DNA of 64,000 bases from Schistosoma mansoni. Its lineage: Eukaryota > Platyhelminthes > Trematoda > Strigeidida > Schistosomatidae. The first letter of the stretch is position 1; each line of letters starts with the position of its first letter. The position numbers and the translations under genes are program-made. The notes under the pieces were generated by a model. The model had not been told where the DNA came from, did not search any database, and saw only the letters and a program-made list of their open reading frames with translations. Positions 44,500 to 55,287 of this stretch are shown in pieces. The stretch lies in the NCBI RefSeq assembly GCF_000237925.1, contig NW_017386017.1, positions 1,302,001 through 1,366,000 of the forward strand, in the 5' to 3' direction.

Positions 44500-44700
44500 G
44501 ATTGAAACACCGTTGGGTGCCGAATCAGTAGTCTAGAGATTAAACGTTCGCTCGAGACCGAAGGTCCTGAGTTCGAGTCCCGCGTGCTGGATCGTGGATA
44601 CGCCTTGCCGGGGAGTCCCATATTAGGATGAGACGACCTCCCAGTGCTTCCAAGTTTTCAATTGTGGTCTAAGATTGGTCAGTTCATGATCTCCATAGAC
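44500..44700 (+). mobile_element. Family B SINE, forward copy
   Basis: CACCGTTGGGTGCCGAATCA, GTAGTCTAGAGATTAAACG (A box), GAGTTCGAGTCCCGCG (B box), a ribozyme with GGGGAGTCCCATATTAGGAT and GAGAC (worn core), then CCAGTGCTTCCAAGTTTTC. Confidence 0.8.
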
Positions 44701-45179
44701 TGAAATCTGCTAGTTAAGTCAAAATCTGATTTAAATCAGTCAGTATCACTTTCTTTCATGTAAACTCTTGGACAAAAAACAAACATGTGAACATGTATTT
44801 TTATAGACTAGCATTTAACCATTTAATCGTCCTATTCAGTAGTTCACATGAGCAACATGGAAATTGTGTTGAGCTGTTTAAAAATATTTCCATCCTACCA
44901 AATATTCAGCAGGAAACTGATGTGAAGTCATGTGATGGTCCAGTGCTTCAACATTTCAGTGTTTCTTTAAATGATTCCAGTTTGTGATGAAAACTGCATT
45001 CAAATGACATAAAGTATTCGCTAAACTACTCATATAAGACTTTTTTATAAACATATGAAATAGTAATCTGTAGTTTAGATCTTTACTTGATTGGTAAGTG
45101 AAAATTTATAAAATGGATCGTATTCTTGAATTCTTTCATCTGCTGTTAAGTTGGCTCATCTATGAATACCTTTAAAAAA

Positions 45180-45340
45180 GTTAGTAGCCATGAGGAATCG
45201 AAAGCTAAAGGAACTGGGTTCGAGCCATAATGTAAAAATCAACAGTGATATGGAAGTAAATTCATCTGATGAGTTCCAATCAGGATGAAATCCGGGTCCA
45301 GGATTTTGCTACTAGCTACAATACATCTATCATACATAAT
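45180..45340 (+). mobile_element. Old family A SINE, forward copy
   Basis: The head keeps AAAGGAACTGGGTTCGAGCC (B box). It is followed by a diverged ribozyme and a GCTACTAGCTACAATACATC end that matches GCTAGCCACTATCCATC of younger copies. Confidence 0.65.
45255..45312 (+). ncRNA. Divergent hammerhead with preserved core
   Basis: CUGAUGA at 45266-45272, GAAA at 45287-45290 and GUC at 45296-45298. Stem II GUUCC/AGGAU pairs with G-U help. Stem I is possible between AAAUUC upstream and GGAUUU downstream. The arms have changed but the core has not. Confidence 0.6.
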
Positions 45341-45602
45341 ATTTGATAAGAGGCTTGAACTGTTCAACAAATACTTTAGTTTTGACACCTAAGTATTATG
45401 ACAGTAAATCAATCACTTTTGGCTGTCAAATTCAGTGAATATCATTAAAAATACACAAATTTCTAGAAATTTCTTATTTTATTGAATTGTGTGCATTTTT
45501 ATCAACATCTTGATAGATTAAATCTTTACACATGAATAATAATGAGCAAAATACACTACCCCCTACCCAATGTCCGTAGTGATAATAACATTCACCATTG
45601 GT

Positions 45603-47832
45603 ACATGCTGTTATAACCCCACCTGTAGCTCTCCTAGAGTTACTGCCGGTCCCTATCCTGGGTAAAGGAGGAGGATTGAGCATAGGGTTAGCGACCCCAT
45701 CCCGTAGAAAACTAACTCTCTAAATAAACGCTAACCAGAAAAAAATAATTCAAACCATTTAAACTCTCCTATGGGAGTTGATGAAAAAATTATGACACAT
45801 CATGATGAAAGCCGAGATTCTTCGGAGGTCGCGAGGCTGATGCCTTCTCTAAGTTCAACGCGTCAGGAGGTTTTGGGTCGCAAGAAACATCATCATAAGG
45901 AATGGATCTCTATGGACAAGATTCAAGAAAGGAAGAACACGAAGACAGCAATTAACAACAGTCGAACACAAGCAGAGAAAGTCAAGGCACAAGCAGAGTA
46001 CGCAGAAGCAAACAAGGAAGTGGAAAAACGCATTAAAGCCGAAAGGCATAAATACATGGGAGAACTAGCAACGACGGCGGAAAAGGCTGCAAGGGAAGGG
46101 AATATGATACAACGAAGAAACTGGTAGGTAAATATAGTAAACCAGAGGGACCAGTTAGGGAAAAAGAAGGGAAGACAATCACGCAGATTCAAGAACAGAG
46201 GAAAAGATGGGCAGAATACTTCGAGGAACTGCTGAATAGACCAGCTCTATTGAATCCACCGGATATCGAAGCAGCACACACAGACCTTCCTATATCTCTC
46301 ACTCCACCAACGATCGAAGAAGTCAAGATGGCCATCAGACAAATCAAGAATGGGAAAGCGGCATGACCTGACAATATACTAGCTGAAGCACTGAAGTCAG
46401 ATATTGAAATAACAGCAAACATGATTCGCTTTCTATTCAAGAAGAGTTGGGAAGAGGAACAAGTGCCAACGGACTAGGATGAAGGAAACCTCATCAAAAT
46501 ACCAAAGAAAGGAGATCTGAGCAAATGTGAGAATTACAGAGGCATCAGTTTGTTGTCAGTACCAGGAAACGTTCTCAACAGAGTGTTGCTGAACCGGATG
46601 AAAGACTCAGTAGACGCTCAACTTCGAGATCGACAGAATAGATTCCGTGCACAGACCAAATTGCGACATTACGGATCGTCGTGGAACAATCAGTTGAGTG
46701 GGACTCGTCACTATACATCAACTTCATTGACTATGATAAGGCGTTTGACAGTGTGGACAGGAGAACATTATGAGAACGCTTTCGACACTATGGAGTTCCT
46801 CAGAAGATTGTCAACATTATCCGTAATTCATATGACGGACTACACTGCAAAGTCGTGCATGGAGTACAGCTGACAGATGTATTTCCAGTAACGACCGCAG
46901 TCAGACAAGGCTGTCTACTCTCTCCTTCCTCTTCCTTCTGGTGATTGATTGGATTATGAAGACCTCGACATCTACGGGGAAGCATGAAATACAATGGACA
47001 TCTTTGAATCAATTAGACGATTTGGACTTCGCAGATGACCTAGCCCTCCTATCTCATACACACGAACAAATATTGACGAAGACAACAAATGCATCAGCAG
47101 CCTCTGCATCAATAGGTCTCAACATACACAAAGGAAAAAGCAAGATTCTCAAATGCAACACGGAGAACACCAACCCAATCACACTTGATGGAGAAACTCT
47201 GGAAGATGTAGAAACACTCACGTACCTAGGAAGCATCATTGATGAACAAGGAGGATCTGATGCAGATGTAGAGGCGAGGATTGGCAAAGCAAGGATAGCA
47301 TTTCTACAATTGAAGAACATATGGAACTCAAAACAACTTTCAGCTAATTTCAAAGTGAGAATCTTCAATACGAACGTCAAGACAGTTAGTTCTACTGTAC
47401 GGAGCTGAAACATGGAGAACTACTACATCCATCTTCAAGAAGGTACAAGTATTTATAAACAGTTGTTTACGCAAAATACTTAACATTCACTGGCCGGATA
47501 CTATCAGCAACAGCGTTTTATGGAAGAGGACAAACCAGCTTCCAGATGAAGAGGAAATTAGAAAAAGACGTTGGAAGTGGATAGGACATACATTAAGGAA
47601 ATCACCAATGTGCATCACGAGGCAATCCCTAACTTGGAATCCGGAAGGAAAGCGGAAAAAAGGAAGGCCAAAGAACACACTATGCCTGTAAATAGAAGCA
47701 GATATGAAAAGGATGAATAACGACTGGAAAGGATCGCACTGGACAAGATTGGATGGAGAATGCTGGTGTGCGGCCTATGCTCCTCCACGAGGGGTAACAG
47801 GCGTAAGTAAAGTAATTAAAACATGCTGTTAT
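45603..47832 (+). mobile_element. RTE-type LINE lacking its endonuclease, with 12-bp target duplication
   Basis: ACATGCTGTTAT flanks the element (45603-45614, 47821-47832). It holds the 5' UTR (GGTAAAGGAGGAGGATTGAG), the first codons, then jumps near 45855 to the linker after the endonuclease (HHHKEWISMDKIQERKN), the RT (46200-47100, with LDFADDLALL), and the C-terminus (KTTNASAASASIGLNIHKGK ... [16 protein letters not shown]). It ends GGTAACAGGCGTAAGTAAAG. The frames are broken in several places. Length is about 2.2 kb. Confidence 0.88.
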
Positions 47833-48880
47833 GAAATAATAACAATGATAGTGTAGTGAACGAGAACACAAGTGGAAACAACCAAATATGTTTACAAAAT
47901 ATCTTGGCAAAATCTGCGAACCATACAGTAAATACTTCATTAGCAAAATATCCATCAATTGTCTCAGACTCTGTTCCTTTGTTTCAGTACCAGTCACTCT
48001 CTGTTCTCCTTCTCTTCTTTTCGATTTTCCCAACCTTCTACCTCCAGGCATTCCACTTTCGATTGGTGATACATGCTACTTATGTCTGTTGACATCAGTA
48101 GCTTTCACCACTATAGTAGTAATATTTTTTATCATTTTGTGGATTTAATATTAGTGAGACGATTAATCGAACGATCTTTAATAATTGATTAACTTGTTGA
48201 ATGATGCAATATGACATGTGAAACATTTTTATATCAAAAAAAAATATTAAATATAATATTATAGTAAACGCAAAAATATTGACATACATCAATATGTTTC
48301 CACTGATAATTTATTTCGTTACTTCCGAGTCCGTAGATCCATACAGGTTACATTTTATTTTCTCAATATGAAATGGTGTTTTTTCTATTTCTGACGTTTA
48401 AAGAATCGATCAGTAAACTTAATAAGGTTGTTTACTGAAGATTTTACACCATTTTCGGGTGAATTTAATCGTGAACTGACGTTAAATGTACTATCAATGC
48501 AGATCAAGAAGCATTGAACTGATGTTTTACCTTACTTTGTGATGCCTCAGCCTGTTAAGTTTGCGCAGCGTAGAAATTGCCAAATATTGACATCAATTCA
48601 AATATGTATTATGTAGAATGAATCATCAGTCAAATGGATACGCAGTATTAGATGGTGTAGGGTTAGATTGAACAAGAGCCGGCAGCAACGAAACCAAAAT
48701 GTGACATCGGTCCATAAAGTTATTGACATTTATAAATTACCGGTGCTGGTAGACATAGACTACCTAGTTCAGGTCCGGTTGTTGGAGACGTTGAATTACA
48801 TCAACCAGAATCGACCAAAATGGCTCAGGCGCATTCTCATTGTTGTTTTCCCTTAGATCCTAAGTCTTAAACATTTTTTT
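47833..48880. other. Intergenic, nothing recognised
   Basis: No supported exon. Bases 47990-48110 are pyrimidine-rich. No repeat matched. Confidence 0.4.
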
Positions 48881-48884
48881 TCTA

Positions 48885-49005
48885 GCAATTCATTCTTCTC
48901 GAATCCTATCTACTACCACTGATATCGTTACAACTTCTAACCTGGCATTTCGCTATGCTGAAATGATGTGGCAACTTGAAATGACGCAAATGGCTGATCG
49001 CGTAT
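48885..49005 (+). mobile_element. Family F repeat 3' part, copy 5
   Basis: TTCTTCTCGAATCCTATC, ACTACCACTGATATCGTTAC and TGGCAACTTGAAATGACGC match the other F copies. The TGAC tail is lost. Confidence 0.45.
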
Positions 49006-49149
49006 ATATAAGCAATAATAGTTATATTAAAACCCCTAGTGGATAACGAAAAACCACATACTTTCCATTAATCATACAAATTTATTACCCTGTCATCGTA
49101 GATTCTTACTGACTGAAACTACTATGAATCAAATAACAAACACAACATA

Positions 49150-49340
49150 TTGCTAAGGACGCCGTTGGGTCCCAGATCAGTGGTATAGAAGTTAAGTATT
49201 CGCGCATGCGACTGGAGGATCTCGGTTTGGTTCCCATATGCGGCGTCGTGAATGAGCGTTGTTTAGCAGTTCCATTCTAGGACAAAACTGTCTTCCCGTA
49301 CTTCCAAGTTTCCAATGGTGGTCTGGCTTTTACCAGTTCT
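49150..49340 (+). mobile_element. Family B SINE, decayed
   Basis: GCCGTTGGGTCCCAGATCAG, TGGTATAGAAGTTAAGTATT (A box), GGTTTGGTTCCC (B box), GTTTAGCAGTTCCATTCTAG, then CCAAGTTTCCAATGGTGGTC. The ribozyme core is lost. Confidence 0.7.
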
Positions 49341-49480
49341 CGACAACCTCATACTTACAATCAAGGATAGTTTTGGTTGATGTGTAATGATCTTACCATT
49401 TCTCACACCAACTCCTATTCAGTCCTAATATGTACAATGTAATTAACCTTAATAAATGAACTGTTCACATTACTAATAAC

Positions 49481-50137
49481 TTAGTTACTTACGTTTGTTA
49501 CCCCTCGTGGAGGAGCATAGGCCGCCATCATCATTCTCCATACAATCTTATCCTGGGCAATGCTTTCCAGTTAACATTTATCCTTTTCATATCTGTTTAT
49601 ATTTCCCGGTGTAATGTGTTCTTTGGCCTTCCTTTTTTCCGCTTTCCTTCCGGATTCCAAGTTAGGGATTGCCTCGTGATGCACATTGGTGATTTCCTTA
49701 ATGTATGTCCTATCCACTTCCAACGTCTTTTTCTAATTTCCTCTTCATCTGGAAGCTGGTTTGTCCTCTTCCATAAAACGCTGTTGCTGATAGTATCCGG
49801 CCAGTGAATGTTAAGTATTTTGCGTAAACAACTGTTTATAAATACTTGTACCTTCTTGAAGATGGATGTAGTAGTTCTCCATGTTTCAGCTCCGTACAGT
49901 AGAACTAACTGTCTTGACGTTCGTATTGAAGATTCTCACTTTGAAATTAGCTGAAAGTTGTTTTGAGTTCCATATGTTCTTCAATTGTAGAAATGCTATC
50001 CTTGCTTTGCCAATCCTCGCCTCTACATCTGCATCAGATCCTCCTTGTTCATCAATGATGCTTCCTAGGTACGTGAGTGTTTCTACATCTTCCAGAGTTT
50101 CTCCATCAAGTGTGATTGGGTTGGTGTTCTCCGTGTT
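49481..50137 (-). mobile_element. RTE-type LINE 3' fragment, inverted twin of the 47-kb copy
   Basis: Reversed RTE 3' end that pairs with 47158-47816 almost base for base. Both share the unusual ACAGTTAGTTCTACTGTACG where other copies read ACAGTCCTACTGTATGG. It ends at ACGGAGAACACCAACCC (- strand). No clear target duplication was found. Confidence 0.85.
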
Positions 50138-51889
50138 ATATTTGAGCGAAAATTCTAACCTTAACTCTAAATCCTAATCTGAAACCAATCTTGGCATTTG
50201 TATGAAATGAACTGTTTATTTATATTACCCGCATTCTGATTGCCTGAAAATTGGTTTAACTTTCTCAAAATCGTTTTCAGCGTCACTGAAGGTCATCACT
50301 AAAGTGTACTTTCAATGTATTTTACTTAATATTTAGTATCTTTCATCATATAAATATATTACAAACATCATTCATCACTTAGTCGATGTATAATCAGGTA
50401 TGCTTGCGTAGAACTTTACCACATGTGCATCACTTAAAGAGTTTGTGTTTCACAACGGCGAATGAACAGATACCCAATAGATATCAAGTGATCTGTTGAA
50501 ACAACCAAGAAAGGCATAAACTAAGCAGGACAAAATTAAAGTTACACCTTCGTTCAAAAAGTTAGACTAAAATAAAAAGTGAAGGTATATTAGCAATAAA
50601 TATTGTTTTGTGATATCCCAATGAAGGCATCTTATTCGTTATATCGAATTTTAAACCACGCCATTTAATTGCTGTAATCATTGACTTTTACCGTCTACAG
50701 AACTTCACCAAAGTAGTTCACTGTTTTCAGAATGACCCATACAGAACAATCATTTGACATGTTAGATGGTTGGAGCTAGTTAGCAGGATGTCCTGTTTGA
50801 CCACGGTTTCGTGCTAGTTAGCACTTACCAGCAAGATGAACGTGTTATCATGTGGGATTTGATGGTACCTATAAATTAGAACTCAGGGCACCTAGCTTCG
50901 CATTCTGAGAGATTACTACCGAGCTATTTTGGTCTTGATGGACTTCCCACGGACTACCTTCAACCATTCGACATCTTAACATAGTGAAGATCATATCAAG
51001 TCATTTAGACTAGTGGCCGCATTGCAACTTGAAAGACAATGTGATCAACACAATAATTCTACTCATCACATTTCAGTGATTAGTCAATCGTAAGTACATT
51101 CATTCAACTGATAATCAGATCCTAACAGTGAGTGTTTGCCAAAAATATATCTGTTACGTCTTTGGTTTGTCTACCCAACAATATACAAGGGGGAGCTTGT
51201 CTCGACCTAGGTTAAAGCTAACTGGCTTAACCTTGAGGCTGGAAATGTGTGAGTTCAAACTGAGACTAACGGCCTTGGACAGAAAGACGAAAACTACTCT
51301 ATCACCCGATCGTTTGATAAGCAAGATAGTAGACGAGTCAACTGGAACACCACTCAACTTATTTCCTATTCCCAATTCTAATTCAGATTACTATAGTAAG
51401 ATACACGAACACAATGCACAAAAAAATCAGAAGAATACAATTATGTCCAAACTGAACATTAGGCCAGAAAAATAGAATACCAAAGGTTACGTTTGAATTA
51501 CAATAGCTTTGGAGCAGAAAAGGTTATGTCAGTGAACCATGTGTCAAACGAAAGCTTGTGGTTTATAGAATAACCTATGAACAAAACTAAATGTTAGTAT
51601 TTTACACACTTTGAATTAAGTGAAATAACGTCCCCAAAAATAGCTTCCATTGTTTGTCATGGTTTCTTTATTTCCCTGTTCACACCAATATCAACTGATT
51701 TCCAACAAAAGTTTACCTATTTAACATGTAGCATTTTAATAAAAGATATAAAATGTGAACGCCTTTACAAATTAAAAAACACTGATCTGAACTATTAACT
51801 CAGTGTAACAGTCTAGTGACACTTTCTAGTATTTCAATCGATTTAACCATCAATCACTTACTTTGTCTGAAAACAGAGTATTTTATAGT
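50138..51889. other. Intergenic, no gene supported
   Basis: The 115-codon frame at 51128-51475 (MSVCQKYICYVFGL...) has no family I know and no convincing splice context. I do not call it a gene. Nothing else is recognised. Confidence 0.4.
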
Positions 51890-52080
51890 TCGCGAGTCAA
51901 TGTAAGCTAGACCACCATTGAAAACCCGAAAGGATAAGACGGCCATTTAGTCCTAGTATGGGACTCCTCAGAAGTGCGCATCCATGATCTCGCATGCGGA
52001 ACTGGAATCAAGGACTTTCGGTCTTGCGCGAACGCTTAACTTCTAGATCACTGAATCGGCATCCGACTATAATCTAATAC
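51890..52080 (-). mobile_element. Family B SINE, decayed, reversed
   Basis: GAGTCAATGTAAGCTAGACC, GTATGGGACTCCTCAGAAGT, GCGCATCCATGATCTCGCAT and CACTGAATCGGCATCC give tail, ribozyme and head in reverse. The GAAA of the ribozyme reads UAAA, so it is inactive. Confidence 0.75.
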
Positions 52081-52437
52081 CACTGCTGATAGTTGTTTTA
52101 TTTTTAACATGCCTGAATTATCCCCAATCATGACTTTTCACTGGAATTTTATGAAAATCTTGATGAAAGTCATTGATGGAATGAATTTTATGAGTTTAGA
52201 TAATGGGGTTTTTATGAAGATCAGATTAACCCACAGGTTGCACTTGTCACAGACTGATCTTAGTTAGACTGCTTGAAAGTCGTGATCTCACCTCCAATAT
52301 AGGCTTCATGTCCTTCGATAGATTGAAACATATATCATGTTGTCGTTTATTTTCAGAATGACTTTTGCCTGATATCAGCCAGTCCATGAATAATATCGTC
52401 TTTAAATGTTAACATAACAATCAGTTGACTAAAAGTA

Positions 52438-52970
52438 GTTGCCCCCGAATGCCCTGGTACGGCCGAGAGTGGGGAGAGTCCCCTCTCCCTCTAAAAATGC
52501 TCTCACATGGCCACGCGTATATAGCCTCTGTCACGGAAGTCCTGCTCACTGCATTCTCGTGGCATTACCGTTGTTTACGAAATTGAGAGGACGAAAAGCG
52601 AATATCCGGTGCTTTAACCGGGTTGGTGGACACAGAAAGTCCACCTAGGGCAGCTGGAAAACCCTCATTCCAAACCAATGGTGCACATGAGCTGGCTCCA
52701 GTATCCTGAGGGAACAAATGGTGTATGAATCAATTGTTGGTCATCGGCTACCATGGGACTGCTTCTCTTCACGATGTTCCACTGCCTTGTGGATCAGACC
52801 TTCAGGTCAAAGGCTCAGGGTGTGGCCACCTAATAAAACCATCTACTTCAGTTTGGGCACCTGAGCAGTATCACAGCCTTCACACAAATCAAATGAGATT
52901 TGTGTGGCGCATATCTATCTGGTGCCCCTTTGTACCAATATTTATGTGTTTAAATAAAAAAAAAATTAAT
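52438..52970 (+). mobile_element. Family C repeat, copy 3, full length
   Basis: From GAATGCCCTGGTACGGCCGA to TATTTATGTGTTTAAATAAA and an A-rich tail. It contains TTTAACCGGGTTGGTGG, TCCACCTAGGGCAGCTGG, GGAACAAATGGTGTATGAAT and CAAATCAAATGAGATTTGTG. The internal frame starting near 52725 is repeat sequence and not a host protein. Confidence 0.75.
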
Positions 52971-53644
52971 GAAAATAATCATGAAACAGGCTCTATGGAT
53001 TCCACTGCTAACTACAATCCATTTTTACTAGAATACCTATGTGATTATTCAATGTTTAACGGGAGAAATTTACCATCCCAATTTTATCAGAGGAAAAATA
53101 AAACTTCTAACCAGTATAACAGTAATTTCTATTCCAAATCAATACCGTTAAAGTGATCCTATTTAAAATAATGGATAGCGATTAATTTAATTCCTTTGAG
53201 ACTGAATGAATACTAATTAAATGTACAGGAGTTTTAAGCACACATACATCCACACATACACCCACACATACACACACACACAAAACGCTCAATTCGTGAC
53301 AAAACAATGACGACAGCAGTAACAGTAGACTAGACTCTTTTCTTTTTTGGTCGAGAAGTTTACTATCATTTTTAAGCAAAAAATGCTTAATTTGATTTAG
53401 ATGATGTTTTTTTTACTGTATAAGTAATTCCCATGATAGGTTCTCAGGAAAATAGATCAAACCATACTTTATAATGAGGTTTACATCTTCACCGTTTATC
53501 TTTGTTTTATAGGGATAAAATATTCAGACTTAATGATTCAATGTTCATTTATCAGTCAGAATCTCAAGTTTGTCTTCTATAACATTCGATAATAATGCTT
53601 GATAGTGGTTTTATCTTAATATTAGAAGAATAGACTTGAGTATA
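52971..53644. other. Intergenic with CA-rich tract
   Basis: A family A scrap lies at 52993-53025 (GATTCCACTGCTAACTAC). A CACACATACA-type tract lies at about 53236-53285. No gene supported. Confidence 0.5.
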
Positions 53645-54045
53645 TCAGTAGTTTTATTTATTTTATTTAAACACATAAATATTGGTACAAAGGGGCCCCA
53701 GATAGATATGCGTCACACAAATCTCATTTGATTTGTGTGAGGGTTATGATACTGCCCAGGTGCCCAGACCGAAGCAGCCGGTTTTCTAGGGGGGGGGCAG
53801 ACCTGGAGCCTTCGACCTGAAGGTCTGATCCACAAGGCAGCGGAGCATCGTAATGAGATGTAGTCCCATGGTAGCCGATGACCAACAATTGATTCATACA
53901 CCATTTGTTCCCTCAGGATACTGGAGCCAGCTCATGTGCACCATTGGTTTGGAATGAGGGTTTTCCAGCTGCCCTAGGTGGACTTTCTGTGTCCACCAAC
54001 CCGGTTAAAGCACCGGATATTCGCTTTTCGTCCCCTCAATTTCGT
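53645..54045 (-). mobile_element. Family C repeat, copy 4, 5'-truncated
   Basis: Reversed: TTATTTTATTTAAACACATA, ATATTGGTACAAAGGGG, TCACACAAATCTCATTTG, GACCAACAATTGATTCATAC, TTCCAGCTGCCCTAGGTGGA. It ends in CCCTCAATTTCGTCAACAA. The 5' third of the repeat is absent. Confidence 0.75.
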
Positions 54046-54561
54046 CAACAAAAAGTAGTCAAATAGATAGAATATACATCATGTTATTCAATATCTCATT
54101 AGGCTATGCAAGTCCAACGAAATAGGTGTTGTGAATAGACAAATGTTTTCAACGAAAATGAAAGAAAGGAAAACACATTGTTATAATTAAAATAAGAATT
54201 GAATCGCTCACAATACTATTAGTATCAGACACTTGGTCGTGTATTACACTCAATTTAATTATTTGGCCGTTCGATCGAGAATCACGTACAAATCTAAATG
54301 AGTTTTATCAACATACAATACAAAGTAGACAGCATGTGAAGACAAAAATTGGGTCTAATTTTACAAAACAAGATAGTCCCATGTATTTAGTGTAGTTGAA
54401 AGTGTCTATCTACATTGATTGACCAGTCATTTTCCAGGTGATGTGATGCTAGTAAATTAACTGACGACGGTCTTCTAACAATCTATTTTGGAAAGTTAGT
54501 TTTTATGAAGCTTAAAAATGGTTTTCAACCTGGTATTTACTGGTAATCTAATTGAAATTAG
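54046..54561. other. Intergenic, nothing recognised
   Basis: No exon or repeat matched. Confidence 0.4.
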
Positions 54562-54690
54562 TCTAGAATGAGATGAAACGGCCGTCCAATGCTTCCAGGT
54601 TTTCCTTGGTGGTCTAGCTTCAATTGACTCATGCTTTCAACTATGAAAATACTGAAATCTCCACAAAACCCCTTCTGATAATAATAAGTA
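54562..54690 (+). mobile_element. Family B SINE 3' fragment
   Basis: Starts inside the ribozyme (GATGAAACGGCCGTCC), then CAATGCTTCCAGGTTTTCC, GGTGGTCTAGCTTCAATTGA and CTGAAATCTCCACAAAACCC, ending CTTCTGATAATAATAAG. 5'-truncated. Confidence 0.8.
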
Positions 54691-54855
54691 TTAGTTATTT
54701 TTTTAACGGTAGAAAATTTCATTTAAACAAAGTTGATTCAATAAATGAACCGCAATTCCCATTTTAATATAGATCAAAATAGTATTATCAATATGATCTA
54801 TGTGGTTTCAAACTTTATTTCATTTCAAGTAGATAGATTTAAATCACAATAAAAT

Positions 54856-55287
54856 AGTCTAGATCATTCACTTAGTATTGTTTGTTTGAATCTTCCTATC
54901 GATGTTTTTAGGACTGCAACTGGTCAGTCTCTTATTGGCATATGTGCATACTGTGCATATTGCCTCGATATAGCCCTAATTCACAAGCACTGTAAGCAAA
55001 GATGGATAGTGGCTAACAATGGAATCCAGTTTGACGCACGTTTCGTCCTATTTGGGACTCGTCAGTTGGATGTACCTGCATCTCAGAGTTGATATTCACT
55101 CTGGGACTCGAATCCAGTACCTTTCGCTTCAAACGCCATCACTTTATCCACTCAGCTACTGAGTCCTAATAACCACTTGCTTGTGTAATAAAGTGAAGTT
55201 TAAATTCACTTGGTGTTATTTGTTTGAATCTTCCCATTGATGTTTAGGACTGCTAGCCATTATCCATCTTTGCTTACAAGTCTAGAT
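54856..55287 (-). mobile_element. Family A SINE, more than one unit, with 9-bp target duplication
   Basis: AGTCTAGAT flanks 414 bp (54856-54864, 55279-55287). On the - strand the order is an inverted 25-nt piece, part of a tail (CATCAATGGGAAGATTC), the tail-head junction (AATTTAAACTTCAC), head, ribozyme (AAA subfamily), and full tail. The template therefore spanned a unit boundary. The head is worn (ACTCAGTAGCTGAGTGG). Confidence 0.85.

Noticed and set aside
45771-46127. 118-codon charged, coiled-coil-like ORF as a host gene
   Set aside because: It is the linker between endonuclease and RT of the RTE-type LINE; the same element continues into RT and has a target duplication.
51128-51475. 115-codon ORF as a gene
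   Set aside because: No domain, no splice signals that convince, and length is within chance for a 64-kb window.
52725-53156. 143-codon ORF after 52725 as a host protein
   Set aside because: It starts in family C repeat, crosses its tail and a family A scrap; the acceptor context for a final exon is poor.
53713-53904. Short - strand ORFs at 53713, 63567 and similar as related small proteins
   Set aside because: They are the same frame of family C repeats and show stops and shifts between copies.
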